Source: JBHJGP01 sp050331695 (GTDB taxonomy: Bacteria; Pseudomonadota; Alphaproteobacteria; Geminicoccales; Geminicoccaceae). From it: a stretch of DNA of 64,000 bases. This document shows, in pieces, positions 29,132 through 38,496 of the stretch. The stretch is taken from positions 1 to 64,000 of the forward strand of contig JBHJGP010000026.1 in NCBI GenBank assembly GCA_050331695.1. Reading direction: 5' to 3'. Position numbers and translations under genes: made by a program. The notes below the pieces were generated by a model that was not told the DNA's origin, made no database searches, and saw only the letters and a program-made list of their open reading frames with translations. Numbering within the stretch: position 1 is the first letter of the stretch; each line of letters starts with the position of its first letter.

Positions 29132-30061
29132 CTAGGTAAGAGCAAGGAAGATCTCTTCCAGCACAGCTGGTCTGCCCGCGCGCTCCGCGGATCGCCGGGA
29201 AGCTGGGTTCAGGTGGTCGATTGTCCCGACCAGGAATCGATTTCGGTCCTGAGCCATCGTCGCAGCCCAAGCAGCCTGAGCTGACGCGGCATACCCCTGA
29301 CCGCCATGTGCGCCCACGACCACCTCTTCGTTCACCTCATCCCCTTCGATCCAAGCCACGCTCCCTGGCGCTATGGCGAGAAGTCCAACAACGGAACCCT
29401 CGGCGACAATCGCACGTAGCTGATTGGCTTGGTGCCACATTCGCAGGTCATCAGGATGGGCGGCGGCGATGTTCCGCGCCAAATCTGGTGTGTGGTCTGC
29501 AACGTGTGCATAGCGATCAAAAGTGATTTCTATTGCGCCCTCGACGTCAGCGAAGGGCATCAGCTGAACACGACCGTCGGGCGGCGTCATGTCCCGGTGC
29601 CGGGCCGCATGGATAGTCACATCCGTCCGGGCCGTTGGGTGAACAATCCCGACGGGTGCAACGCGCATACGCAAGTCAAGGGGTTCGAACATCGACCATT
29701 CCGATCGAACACAGTCACGAAATCTGTCCAGCTCTTCATCCGAGTGAGCCGCGCCAGCGAAGGAATGCGCCACGATCTCAACGAATGGGCGGTCCCTGTC
29801 ATGCGCGTAGAAACGGATTCCGCCGATCAACTCTCCAGCTTCGGATCGGATGTGCCGATGGGCGTAGTCAGCATCTGCGACACCGGGCAGACTGATGTGG
29901 TCTGTGAACAGCTTGGCGAAAGCCGGATCGTCGATGTGTCCGACCTCACCGACGAGCCAATCGTAAATCAAGGAACGGCCTTGCGCGCCAAACAGTTGCT
30001 CGGCCAGTAAGAGTTGATCCTGAAGCGACGGCCAGCGGGTAAGGTTTGCAAGTTCCATCAT
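29132..30061 (-). CDS. GNAT-family acetyltransferase-like protein
   Basis: 309 residues. The C-terminal third resembles an acetyl-CoA-binding GNAT core (AIVAEGSVVGLLAIAPGS, EVVVGAHGGQGYAASAQAAWAA, then VGTIDHLNPASRRSAERAGR). The N-terminal 170 residues are of no family I recognise and may be a second, degenerate acetyltransferase-like half. The acceptor is unknown. It stands alone between a terminator and metH. Two adjacent ATG codons at 30061 and 30058 could serve as start. Confidence 0.65.
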   Translation of the reverse strand: MMELANLTRWPSLQDQLLLAEQLFGAQGRSLIYDWLVGEVGHIDDPAFAKLFTDHISLPGVADADYAHRHIRSEAGELIGGIRFYAHDRDRPFVEIVAHSFAGAAHSDEELDRFRDCVRSEWSMFEPLDLRMRVAPVGIVHPTARTDVTIHAARHRDMTPPDGRVQLMPFADVEGAIEITFDRYAHVADHTPDLARNIAAAHPDDLRMWHQANQLRAIVAEGSVVGLLAIAPGSVAWIEGDEVNEEVVVGAHGGQGYAASAQAAWAATMAQDRNRFLVGTIDHLNPASRRSAERAGRPAVLEEIFLALT

Positions 30062-30249
30062 GGAAAAGGCCTATACCAATTGCTGATGGTGAGAAACCGA
30101 CCCATGCCGCTAACCCGACCTTCGTGCGCGTGCAGTGAAGTACCGCTTCGTCCCGCAAAGCGGTTCTCGCCACGGCGCACGTGAGTAACCGGATCCCGCG
30201 CCAAGGGGGTATTTCCTATTGGGTTGCGAGGGTTCGCGCCTTCTTCGCC

Positions 30250-33200
30250 TTAGATCGCGAAGTAGCGGGCCTGGGGATGGTGAAGGACGATGGCGCTGGT
30301 CGATTGCTCCGGGTGGAGCTGATCGCCCTCGCTCATCTCCAGACCGATGCGGCCAGCGTCCAAGAGTTCGAGCAGAAGACGTTGGTCGGCCATGTTGGGG
30401 CAGGCCGGGTAGCCGAAGCTGTAGCGCGAGCCCCGATAGCCCTGCTTGATCAGGGCGCTCATCTCCCGCTCGTCCTCATGGCCGAAACCGAGCTCGCCCC
30501 GGATCATCCGGTGGACATACTCGGCCAGAGCCTCGGCGAGCTCCACCCCAAGCCCATGGAGGCGCACATAGTCCTGATAACGGTCCGCCTCGAACCAGGC
30601 CCGGGCGACCTCGGAGGCGTGTTGACCGACGGTCACCACCTGCAGGCCCAAAACATCCCGCTCCTCGGCGTTCACGTCCCGCATGAAATCGGCGATGCAA
30701 AGACCGTTCTGTTTTTTCTGACGCGGCAGACGAAACCGGCCGATCTCACGGCCATGATCCTCCGGATCGAATAGGATCACGTCGTTACCCTCGCCGGCGG
30801 CGGGCCAGTAACCGTAGGCCGCCTGGGCTTTGAAGACTTCGTCGGCCGAGGTCTCCGCCACCAGATCGGCGAGAATGGGGCGCAGTTCCTTGGCCGCCCA
30901 GCTCTGGAACTCGCCGATGGTGCGGCCGTCCTTCTTGTAGCCCCAGTGAAACTGGTAGAGCATGTTCTCATTGAGGTAGGGCAGGAGCGCCTTGACCGGC
31001 ACATCCTCGATCAGCTTCGCGCCCCGGAAGGGAGCCTCTGGCACGGTGACACCGCTGGCGAGCTGGTCCCGGCGCAGTTTGGTTTCCTCGACGTCGACCG
31101 GGCGCATCGCCGCCTGGTCATCGACCACGCTCAGGGTTCGATGTTTCTTGCCGAGACGGCCTTTTCGCTTCTCGCGTTCGGCGGAGAGGTGATCCTCGAG
31201 GCTGCCTGTGACGATCTTGTCCATCAGGTGAAGCCCGTCGAACGCGTCGCGGGCGTAAGCCACATGACCTGAGCTGTAGGCCTGGACGCAGTCCTCCTCG
31301 ACATAGGCGCGGGTCAGCGCGGCGCCGCCCAGGATCACCGGCCATTGATTGTCGTTACGGCTCATCTCCTCGAGGTTTTCGCGCATGATCACGGTCGATT
31401 TGACCAGCAGGCCGGACATGCCGATGGCGTGGGCCCTGTGCTCCCGCGCCGCTTCGAGGATGCTGTTCAAGGGCTGCTTGATGCCGAGATTGACGACCCG
31501 GTAGCCATTGTTGGTGAGAATGATGTCGACCAGGTTCTTGCCGATATCGTGGACGTCGCCCTTCACGGTCGCCAGCACGATCGTGCCCTTCTCCGAACCC
31601 TCGATCCGCTCCATGTGCGGCTCCAGATAGGCCACGGCCTTCTTCATGGTCTCGGCGGACTGGAGCACGAACGGAAGTTGCATCTTGCCGGCGCCGAACA
31701 GCTCGCCCACCACCTTCATGCCGTCGAGCAGAAAGCGATTGATGATGTCGAGCGGGGGGTGTTTGGCCAGAGCCTCCTCGAGATCGTCGTCGAGGCCGAT
31801 CTTGTCGCCGTCGACGATCCGCACCTTTAGGCGCTCCTCGACCTCGGCCGGCCGCGCCTTCTCGGTCGTGGCCGCCTTGCGGTCGGCGAAGAGCGCCATG
31901 AAGGCCTGGAGCGGATCCGCGCCATCGACCCATCGGTTGAAGATCAGGTTTTGCGCCGCCTCGACCTCGGCTGCAGGGATCGAATGAAGCGGCAAGATCT
32001 TGGAGACGTGGACGATGGCGCCGGTGAGGCCCCGCTTCATCGCCTCGTCATGGAAAACCGAATTGAGAACATGGCGCGCGGGCGGATTGAGCCCGAAGGA
32101 GATGTTGGAGAGGCCCAGAATGATCTGGATCTCAGGAAATTTTCGTGAAATCGCCTCGATCGAGTCGAGGGTGGCGACGCCGAGTTCGCGATCGTCCTCG
32201 TTGCCGGTGCAGATGGTGAAGGTCAGCGGATCGATCAGAAGATCGCTGATCGGCAGACCATGGCGGTCGCAGGCGAAGTCCACCAGTCTCTGGGCGATCT
32301 CCAGCTTGCGGTCCGCGTCCTTGGCCATGCCCTCTTCATCGATGGTCAGCGCGATGACCCCGGCGCCGAATTTTCGTGCCAGCTCCAGGCGTTTCGCCGG
32401 CGGTTCCTCACCATCCTCGAAATTGATCGAGTTGATGATCGCCTTGCCGCCATAGAGCTGAAGCGCCTGATCCAGCACTGAGAGCTCCGTGGAATCGATC
32501 ACCAATGGCGCGTCGACGCTGCCCCGGAGCCGGCTCACCACCTCGGTCATGTCCGCGACCTCGTCGCGGCCGACATAGGCCGTGCAAACGTCGAGGGTAT
32601 GCGAGCCCTCCTTTACCTGGTCCCGGGCCATGGCGACGCAGCCATCCCAGTTTTCCGCCGCCTGCAGTTCGCGAAACTTTTTGGAGCCGTTGGCGTTGCA
32701 GCGCTCGCCGATCGCCAGATAGGCGTTCTCCTGGCGGAGCGGCACGGCCGAGTAGAGCGAGGCCACGGACGGTGTCCAGACGGGGTTTCTGGCCTTCGGC
32801 CGAGGCCGAAAACCATCCTCCGCCAGCCTTCGAAGCATGCCGTCCAGGGCCCGAATATGGACCTCGTTGGTGCCGCAACAGCCGCCCACCATGTTGACGC
32901 CGTCCTCGGTGACGAAGCGCTCCAGCCACCCGGCCATATCGTCGGGCCCGAGCGGGTAGTAGGGCTGACCGTCGCGCAGGACCGGCAGGCCGGCATTGGG
33001 CTGGACCGTGATCAGACCGGGCCAGGCCTCGGCCAGAAAGCGCAGATGTTCCGCCATCTCCTGGGGGCCGGTAGCGCAGTTGAGGCCGAGACTGTCGACA
33101 TCCAAGGCGTGAATGACCGTGGCCGCCGCCTGAATATCGGGGCCTACCAGGAGCGTGCCCGTGGTCTCCACCGTCGCCTGCACCATCAAGGGCAGGTCCT

Positions 33201-33744
33201 TGGCTGTCTCGGCCAAAGCCCGTTTGGCGCCATTCACAGCCGCTTTGATCTGCAACGTGTCCTGGCAGGTCTCGACGAGCAGCGCGTCAGCGCCGCCCTC
33301 GATGAGCCCCTTCGCCTGGACGAAAAAGCCGTCTTCCAGCGCCTGGTAGCTCACCTGACCAAGGCTGGCGAGCCGGGTTCCGGGACCGATCGCGCCGACG
33401 ACGAACCGGGGTCCTTCATGGCCGCGCGACGCTTCGATGGCCTCCCGGGCCAACTCGCTCGCGCGCCTGTTGATCTCATACGCCTGGGCCCCGAGATCGA
33501 ACTCGGCCAAGGTCAGGGGCGCGCCGCCGAAGCTGTTGGTCTCGATGGCATCGGCGCCCGCTTCCAGGTAGCGACGATGGACGTCCAAAACGAAGTCGGG
33601 GCGGGAGAGGTTGAGGATCTCCGAGCAGTTTTCCTGGCCCCAGAAATCTTTCTCGATGTCGAGGGTGGCCGACTGGATCTGAGTGCCCATGCCCCCATCG
33701 AATAGGAGCACGCGATCCGACACTGTTTCAAGAAGAGAGGCCAT
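30250..33744 (-). CDS. metH: Cobalamin-dependent methionine synthase
   Basis: 1164 residues, a single-chain full-length enzyme. Domains in order: homocysteine-binding (FDGGMGTQIQ; zinc cysteines in LNCATGP and GGCCGTNEVHIRAL), pterin-binding (IGERCNANGSKKFREL, NFEDGEE), cobalamin-binding (KGDVHDIGKNLVDIILTNNGY with the cobalt-ligating His; GMSGLLVKST; GGAALTRAYVEED) and the C-terminal activation domain (WAAKELRPILADLV, RGSRYSFGYPACPNM). It transfers a methyl group from methyl-THF to homocysteine. It is the last gene of the minus-strand unit with the ArsR-methyltransferase and metF. No terminator is obvious downstream. Confidence 0.97.
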   Translation of the reverse strand: MASLLETVSDRVLLFDGGMGTQIQSATLDIEKDFWGQENCSEILNLSRPDFVLDVHRRYLEAGADAIETNSFGGAPLTLAEFDLGAQAYEINRRASELAREAIEASRGHEGPRFVVGAIGPGTRLASLGQVSYQALEDGFFVQAKGLIEGGADALLVETCQDTLQIKAAVNGAKRALAETAKDLPLMVQATVETTGTLLVGPDIQAAATVIHALDVDSLGLNCATGPQEMAEHLRFLAEAWPGLITVQPNAGLPVLRDGQPYYPLGPDDMAGWLERFVTEDGVNMVGGCCGTNEVHIRALDGMLRRLAEDGFRPRPKARNPVWTPSVASLYSAVPLRQENAYLAIGERCNANGSKKFRELQAAENWDGCVAMARDQVKEGSHTLDVCTAYVGRDEVADMTEVVSRLRGSVDAPLVIDSTELSVLDQALQLYGGKAIINSINFEDGEEPPAKRLELARKFGAGVIALTIDEEGMAKDADRKLEIAQRLVDFACDRHGLPISDLLIDPLTFTICTGNEDDRELGVATLDSIEAISRKFPEIQIILGLSNISFGLNPPARHVLNSVFHDEAMKRGLTGAIVHVSKILPLHSIPAAEVEAAQNLIFNRWVDGADPLQAFMALFADRKAATTEKARPAEVEERLKVRIVDGDKIGLDDDLEEALAKHPPLDIINRFLLDGMKVVGELFGAGKMQLPFVLQSAETMKKAVAYLEPHMERIEGSEKGTIVLATVKGDVHDIGKNLVDIILTNNGYRVVNLGIKQPLNSILEAAREHRAHAIGMSGLLVKSTVIMRENLEEMSRNDNQWPVILGGAALTRAYVEEDCVQAYSSGHVAYARDAFDGLHLMDKIVTGSLEDHLSAEREKRKGRLGKKHRTLSVVDDQAAMRPVDVEETKLRRDQLASGVTVPEAPFRGAKLIEDVPVKALLPYLNENMLYQFHWGYKKDGRTIGEFQSWAAKELRPILADLVAETSADEVFKAQAAYGYWPAAGEGNDVILFDPEDHGREIGRFRLPRQKKQNGLCIADFMRDVNAEERDVLGLQVVTVGQHASEVARAWFEADRYQDYVRLHGLGVELAEALAEYVHRMIRGELGFGHEDEREMSALIKQGYRGSRYSFGYPACPNMADQRLLLELLDAGRIGLEMSEGDQLHPEQSTSAIVLHHPQARYFAI

Positions 33745-33780
33745 GGCCGCTTAATGTTCCAATCTGAAAAAGACGATCGC

Positions 33781-34644
33781 TCAAGCGGCCTGGCCGGCTT
33801 GATCGGCGGCGAGAATTCGCATGGTCGCGAGCGTCAGCCGGCTGCGGTTGAGCGCGTAGAAGTGAAGATGATGGATGCCACCTTCGATCAGGCGCCGGGC
33901 ATGGTCGGCGGCAACCCCGGCGGCGACGATGTTCGCCATATCGGGCTGATCCTCCAGGCCGGCGAAGGCGTGGGCGAGCCAGGGCGGGATGGTCGCACCA
34001 CAGCTTTCGCTGAACCGGCGGATCGCCGGAAAATCATGGATCGGAATGATGCCGACACCGATCGGCACCTCGATCCCCCGGGCCCGGACGGCATCGCGAA
34101 AGCGCAAAACCTGGTCAGCGTCGAAGCAGTACTGGGGCAGGATCTGGTCGGCGCCGGCGTCGACCTTGGCTTTCAGATTGTCCAGATCGGCCGTCTGGTC
34201 GGCGGATTCCGGATGGCATTCTGGATAGCCGGCGACGCTGATATGGAACGGCGCCAGGCGTTTCAGCGCCGTTACCAGCGCCGCCGCATTGGCATGGCCA
34301 TCGGCCCGCGGCCGGTACCTGGCAAGTCTAGGCATATCGCCTCGAAGCGCCACGATCCGGCGCACGCCGCCCTGCCAGTAGCGCTCGGCCAGACGGCGAA
34401 CATCCTCCCGATCAGCGCCCGCACAGGTCAAATGGGCCGCCAGCGGCATAGCAAAACGAGCGGCCAGGGCCTCGATCAGGGGCGCGGTCCGGTCGGTATC
34501 GGTGCCGGAGGCGCCGCAGGTGACCGAAACGAAGCTCGGCCGCAATGCCGCCAGCTTGGTGACCTCCGGCCAGAGACCGTCGCGGCCCTTTTCGGTTTTC
34601 GGCGGAAACAATTCGATCGATAACTCGACCGGGGGTCTGATCAT
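33781..34644 (-). CDS. metF: 5,10-methylenetetrahydrofolate reductase
   Basis: 287 residues, the bacterial size. ELFPPKTEKG carries the family's catalytic Glu, followed by FVSVTCGASG, LTCAGADREDV, VALRGDMP, GYPECHPES, KVDAGADQILPQYCFD and VGIIPI. It reduces methylene-THF to methyl-THF, the methyl donor for MetH next to it (36 bases downstream). The start overlaps the regulator-methyltransferase gene by 4 bases, so the three genes form one transcript. Confidence 0.94.
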   Translation of the reverse strand: MIRPPVELSIELFPPKTEKGRDGLWPEVTKLAALRPSFVSVTCGASGTDTDRTAPLIEALAARFAMPLAAHLTCAGADREDVRRLAERYWQGGVRRIVALRGDMPRLARYRPRADGHANAAALVTALKRLAPFHISVAGYPECHPESADQTADLDNLKAKVDAGADQILPQYCFDADQVLRFRDAVRARGIEVPIGVGIIPIHDFPAIRRFSESCGATIPPWLAHAFAGLEDQPDMANIVAAGVAADHARRLIEGGIHHLHFYALNRSRLTLATMRILAADQAGQAA

Positions 34645-35642
34645 GCCACGGCGCTCCGGTTGGCGGCTGTTGGGTTGCCTTCAGCGAGGTTTGCGGTGTT
34701 GCGGGTTCGCCGCGCCTGCCAGATGACGGTGGCCATGACCTTGCCCTCCAGCCGTTTTGCCGGTCCCGGCGTCAGACCGGCGGCGCCGAACCAGGCCGCT
34801 ATTTCCTGATCGCTGAAGCCCAGGCGACGGTGGTGATGATCGGCCCGAAGCTGCTCGACCGTGTGGGGGGCGAGGTCGACCACGACCAGCCGGCCCTGGG
34901 ATGTCAGCACCCGCGCGGCCTCGGCGATCACCGCGGCCGGGTCCTCGGCGAAGTGCAGAACCTGGTGAAGGGTCACGGCGGCGAAGGATTCGTCCGGCAG
35001 GTCGAGCTGATACATGTCGCCCTGGCGGACCTGGCAGTTGCCGGTCCGGTCATGTTCGAGATTGGCTCGGGCCACGCTCAGCATGTCCCGAGACAGATCG
35101 ACGCCGAGCCCGAACCCGATCAGGCCGGACAAGATCTGCAGGATCCGGCCGGTGCCGGTGCCGACATCCAGAAGATTGGGCGGCGGATCATCGGCGAACA
35201 AGGAGATGATCGCCGCCTCGACCATGCTGTCGGCGACGGTTAGCTGACGCAGCCGGTCCCATTCGGGTGCCTGTTCATCGAAGAATTTGCGCGCCTTGAT
35301 CTGCCGATCGGCCTTGATCTGGCGGATGCGCCGGCGGTCGGCGTCCAATTCGGGCGCGACATCGGGCACCAGCGCCAAGATCTGTTTGGCCACCTCATGG
35401 CCACCACCGTCGGTGGCGAGGCGATAAAAGACCCAAGCGCCCTCGCGGAACCGCTCCAGGAGGCCGGCGTCGGCCAAAAGCTTCAAGTGCCGCGAAATTC
35501 TAGGCTGGCTTTGGCCGAGGATTTGGGTCAGTTCGCTGACCGTCCACTCCCCCTGGCCGCACACCGCAAGCAGGCGCAGCCGGGACGGTTCGCCGGCGGC
35601 ACGCAGCATCTGCAGAAGCTGGTCGAGGGACAGGGCAGCCAT
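34641..35642 (-). CDS. ArsR-family regulator fused to a SAM methyltransferase domain (SahR-like)
   Basis: 333 residues from ATG 35642; a TTG four codons earlier is possible, and neither has a clear Shine-Dalgarno. Residues 5-90 form a winged helix (AAGEPSRLRLLAVCGQ, then SQPRISRHLKLLADAGLLERFREG). Residues 145-310 form a class I methyltransferase (LLDVGTGTGRILQIL, GVDLSRDML, VTLHQVLHFAEDPAAVIAEAARVLTSQGRLVVVDL). Known: SahR, an ArsR-type sensor of S-adenosylhomocysteine, controls methionine-cycle genes in Proteobacteria. The fusion could sense SAM/SAH through its methyltransferase fold. It precedes metF and metH and has a palindrome at its own promoter, suggesting autoregulation. Confidence 0.85.
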   Translation of the reverse strand: MAALSLDQLLQMLRAAGEPSRLRLLAVCGQGEWTVSELTQILGQSQPRISRHLKLLADAGLLERFREGAWVFYRLATDGGGHEVAKQILALVPDVAPELDADRRRIRQIKADRQIKARKFFDEQAPEWDRLRQLTVADSMVEAAIISLFADDPPPNLLDVGTGTGRILQILSGLIGFGLGVDLSRDMLSVARANLEHDRTGNCQVRQGDMYQLDLPDESFAAVTLHQVLHFAEDPAAVIAEAARVLTSQGRLVVVDLAPHTVEQLRADHHHRRLGFSDQEIAAWFGAAGLTPGPAKRLEGKVMATVIWQARRTRNTANLAEGNPTAANRSAVA

Positions 35643-35650
35643 GAGACGTT

Positions 35651-35663
35651 TCAATATCGTTGA
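35651..35663. promoter_or_regulatory. Candidate operator for the ArsR-methyltransferase regulator
   Basis: TCAA-TATCG-TTGA is an inverted repeat with 4-base arms and a 5-base centre. It lies at the predicted transcription start of the minus-strand metF-metH unit and 8 bases before the regulator's ATG, where binding would block initiation. Confidence 0.5.
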
Positions 35664-35670
35664 GTGAGGA

Positions 35671-35700
35671 TATATACATTTCCTTATATTCTGATGTCAA
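35671..35700 (-). promoter_or_regulatory. Sigma70-type promoter of the regulator-metF-metH unit
   Basis: On the minus strand, TTGACA (35700-35695) and TATATA (35676-35671) are separated by 18 bases. The -35 matches the consensus exactly. Transcription would begin near 35664, about 22 bases before ATG 35642. The candidate operator falls just downstream of the -10 element. Confidence 0.7.
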
Positions 35701-36236
35701 TGGTCGGCGAGATCAGTGACGGTGATGGCCATGAAGCGGATGCCAGGGCATCCATGAGCGGCTCGGTCGACAAGGGCGCCGTCTTCAGCACGCTCGCCTG
35801 CATCGGCTTCTTCCAGCGCGGGGGACGGGTCGAGAGCTGGATTGATGCCTATCTGAGACAGGCCGAGTGGGCCAATGAGGGATTGCGCCAAGGCCTAAGG
35901 TTGCAAAAGCGCTGGTGGATCGGGCCCCGGCTTTTGGCTTTGCGCGATCTCGAGAGGTGTTGCGGCCCCGAACCGGAAATGACCTATTCGGAGCCCGAGG
36001 ATCAGTGGCTGGCCAAGATCAGGCGGCTCGAACGCCGCTTGAGAGAGCCGGAGCGAATGCCGCCGACCATCGTGCAGTATGACGGCAAGGGGCTAGTGGT
36101 CCGTGACGGCAATCACCGGATGGCCGCCTTCCAGCGGGCCAAGTGGCGGCGTTGCTATGCCTTCATTTGGTGCGATAGCGCCGTGGCCGTGGCCGGCTTC
36201 ATGCGAAGCTATGCGCCGATCAGGCCCGTCACGTGA
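35694..36236 (+). CDS. Unknown protein with a ParB/sulfiredoxin-like C-terminal motif
   Basis: Not confidently recognised. About 180 residues if started at ATG 35694; ATG 35700 and ATG 35754 are alternatives and no good Shine-Dalgarno decides. The centre is rich in Arg, Trp and Glu. The stretch PPTIVQYDGKGLVVRDGNHRMAAFQRAK (split here in reading: PPTIVQYDGKG then LVVRDGNHRMAAFQ) resembles the ParB N-terminal/sulfiredoxin core with DGNHR. The 5' end overlaps the divergent metF-metH promoter, and the 3' end overlaps the convergent chrA by 28 bases. Confidence 0.6.
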   Translation: MSMVGEISDGDGHEADARASMSGSVDKGAVFSTLACIGFFQRGGRVESWIDAYLRQAEWANEGLRQGLRLQKRWWIGPRLLALRDLERCCGPEPEMTYSEPEDQWLAKIRRLERRLREPERMPPTIVQYDGKGLVVRDGNHRMAAFQRAKWRRCYAFIWCDSAVAVAGFMRSYAPIRPVT

Positions 36237-37512
36237 AGCAGGAGCCCTAAGCCTGCCGCCAATCCAAGCGTCTTGATCATGCCGATCCTCGCCCAGAGGA
36301 GGGCCGCGGCCGAGATCGCCGCCAGAGCGGTAGCCCACAGATCGACGCCCGAGGGCGGCAAGGTCCAGTAGCGGATGAAGCCCAGCCAACGCTCTTCGCT
36401 TCCGGGCACCAGAACCTGGATCGTAAACCACAGAGAGAGATTGAGGATCACGCCGACAACCGCTGCCGTCACCCCTTGAAGCGCGCCGGCGAGTTTGGGC
36501 GAGGCGGCGATGCGCCCCAGATAAGGGGCGCCGGCGAAAATCCAGAGAAAACAGGGCGCGAAGGTGACCCAAAGCGTCAGGATTGCGCCGGCTAGGCCCA
36601 TGGCCAGGGATGTGTCGCCATCGGCCCTGGCGGCGGCGAGGAAGCCAACGAACTCCGTGACCAGGATCAAAGGCCCGGGTGTTGTTTCGGCGAGCCCCAG
36701 GCCGTCCAGCATCTCAGGCCCGCTGAGCCAGCCATGGGTTTCGACGGCCGCCTGCGCCATGTAGGCGAGGACCGCGTAGGCGCCACCGAAGGTGACGACC
36801 GCGAGCTTGGAGAAAAAGAGCCCGATCTCGACGAAGACGTGATCACCACCGAGCGTCAGCCAGAGCAAGCCGATCGGCGTCAGCCACACGACAAGCCAGG
36901 TGGTGATGGTTTGCAGCGTCTGGCCCAACCGGACGGGCTCCGCCGGGCGAAAATCGCTGGTTTGCGGCTCCGCCAAACCAAGACCGGCGAGTGCCGCTCC
37001 GATGATGATCAGCGGGTAGGGGATGGCCAGGAAAAAGATGGCGACGAAGGCGGCGCCGGCGATGAGGAGGTAGACCGTGCCCTTGAGAGCTCGCTTCGAG
37101 ATCTTGATCAGCGCCTCGATCACCAGGACAAGGACGGCCGCCTTCACCCCGAGAAAAAGAGCCTCCATCCAGGGAAGGTTGCCTAGAAGGAGGTAGACGG
37201 TCGCCAGCACCAGCATGATCAGCGCGCCGGGCATGACGAACAAGAGCCCGGCCACGAGACCACCCAGTAGCCCGTGGCGGCGATGGCCGACCAGGGTCGC
37301 AAGCTGCATGGCCTCGGGACCCGGCAACAGCATGCAGAAATTGAGCGCCGCAGATAATCCTTCTCGCTCAGCCAGCCGCGCTCCTCCACAACCTCGCGGT
37401 GCATCAGCGCGATCTGTCCGGCAGGTCCGCCAAACGACAGAAAGCCGATCCGCGCCCACACCAGAAAGAAGCTCCAAAACGGTTCGGCATCGGCCTTTTG
37501 TCCGTCGTTCAT
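36209..37512 (-). pseudogene. chrA: Chromate-transporter family protein ChrA, frameshifted
   Basis: The first 54 codons from ATG 37512 encode the normal ChrA start (FWSFFLVWARIGFLSFGGPAGQ, REVVEERGWLSEKDYL). The rest lies one frame away, beginning ALNFCMLLPGPEAMQLA and ending at 36209. Joining the two at 37343-37354 restores the family sequence and needs one missing base. The whole would be about 434 residues with two homologous membrane halves (second half: KLAVVTFGGAYAVLAYM, TTPGPLILVTEFVGFL). ChrA exports chromate with ChrB-type partners. No slippery heptamer is seen, so a deletion or base-call error is more likely than programmed frameshifting. The start overlaps the upstream gene by 4 bases. 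Confidence 0.85.
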
Positions 37513-38327
37513 GATCGCGCTACCGAGGGCCAGTTGTGCATCTCGCTCGGCGCCTTGCGTCGCCAGGCGTAGAGATTGTCGTAAAGGTCCATGCCTCGGG
37601 CCAACGCCAGATGGTCGTCTTCGCCGGCGAGCGCCGAGATGCCGATGGCCGTGGCCAGAAGGCCGGCCGCTTCATCGGCCAGATCGAAGCGCGCGGTGTC
37701 CGCGCCGCGAATGATCAGTGCCAGATCGTCGAGAGTAGCGTCCTTGAGACCACAGCGGCGGAGCAAGACATCGAAGCTGCACAAATCACCTTCGTGGCTG
37801 ATCTCGGCGCCCTCGATGTCGAAGGAAATGCCGCCCGTTTCCTCGGCGACGGCAAGCACGTGATCCGGATCGACGAACAGGATTTTTGCCCGGGGATCGA
37901 TGAAGCGCTTGATCAGCCAGGGGCAGGCCAGGCGGTCGATCTTGGGCCGGCGGCGGGTGACCCAAACGCTCGGGCCGCGCTCGAAGGTGAGGGGTAGGGT
38001 ACTCTTCTTGAGCAAGGGCAGGCCCGCCTCGCGCCAGGCCTCGATGCCGTCCTTCAGGATGCGTGCCCGAAGGCCATTCGAGCGTAGCTGAGCAGCAGCC
38101 AACTGCGACACATTGTGGCTGTGCACGCAATAGATCACCAGTTCGGCGCCGGCGTCGAACTCCGTCTGCCAGCTTTCCGTTTGCCTGTGATCGCGCCAGA
38201 CGGCACCCGGAACCAGATGGTTGTCGGACGCAAAAATCTCGTGGCGGCGGACATCGACGATCCGAGGCGGGTTCAGACCTGCCAGGCACGACCAAAGTTG
38301 TTCGGGAGTGATCAGAAATTTGCCCAT
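37509..38327 (-). CDS. Rhodanese plus ChrB C-terminal domain protein
   Basis: 272 residues from ATG 38327, with GGAG 9 bases upstream. Residues 1-115 are a rhodanese domain (PRIVDVRRHEIF; active-site loop YCVHSHNVSQ with its Cys). Residues 125-265 match the ChrB C-terminal domain (RRRPKIDRLACPWLIKRFIDP, GAEISHEGDLCSFDVLL). Such proteins accompany ChrA in chromate-resistance loci. Overlap with chrA (ATGA) implies co-translation. The two cysteines around the domain junction and the rhodanese Cys are possible oxyanion-handling residues; that is inference. Confidence 0.85.
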   Translation of the reverse strand: MGKFLITPEQLWSCLAGLNPPRIVDVRRHEIFASDNHLVPGAVWRDHRQTESWQTEFDAGAELVIYCVHSHNVSQLAAAQLRSNGLRARILKDGIEAWREAGLPLLKKSTLPLTFERGPSVWVTRRRPKIDRLACPWLIKRFIDPRAKILFVDPDHVLAVAEETGGISFDIEGAEISHEGDLCSFDVLLRRCGLKDATLDDLALIIRGADTARFDLADEAAGLLATAIGISALAGEDDHLALARGMDLYDNLYAWRRKAPSEMHNWPSVARS

Positions 38328-38496
38328 GGCTTCAAGCTCCGAAGTCGGTTTCCGGAGCGGCGCTTGGGCAATTGCCTGACGGGGCGGCCGCATCGGCCCC
38401 ACGACCGGGAAGCTAGGCCGATCCAGACCGGCGGGCAAGATCCGCCAACATGCCGCGTTCAACCTGCCGGTCACCTGAATTAGAGATCGGCGGATC

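Noticed and set aside
32599..33705. Long open frame on the plus strand opposite metH
   Set aside because: It is a high-GC shadow of metH. It has no family resemblance, and metH is certain on the other strand.
37343..37354. Programmed -1 frameshifting in chrA
   Set aside because: No X-XXY-YYZ slippery heptamer or downstream structure is visible at the switch point.
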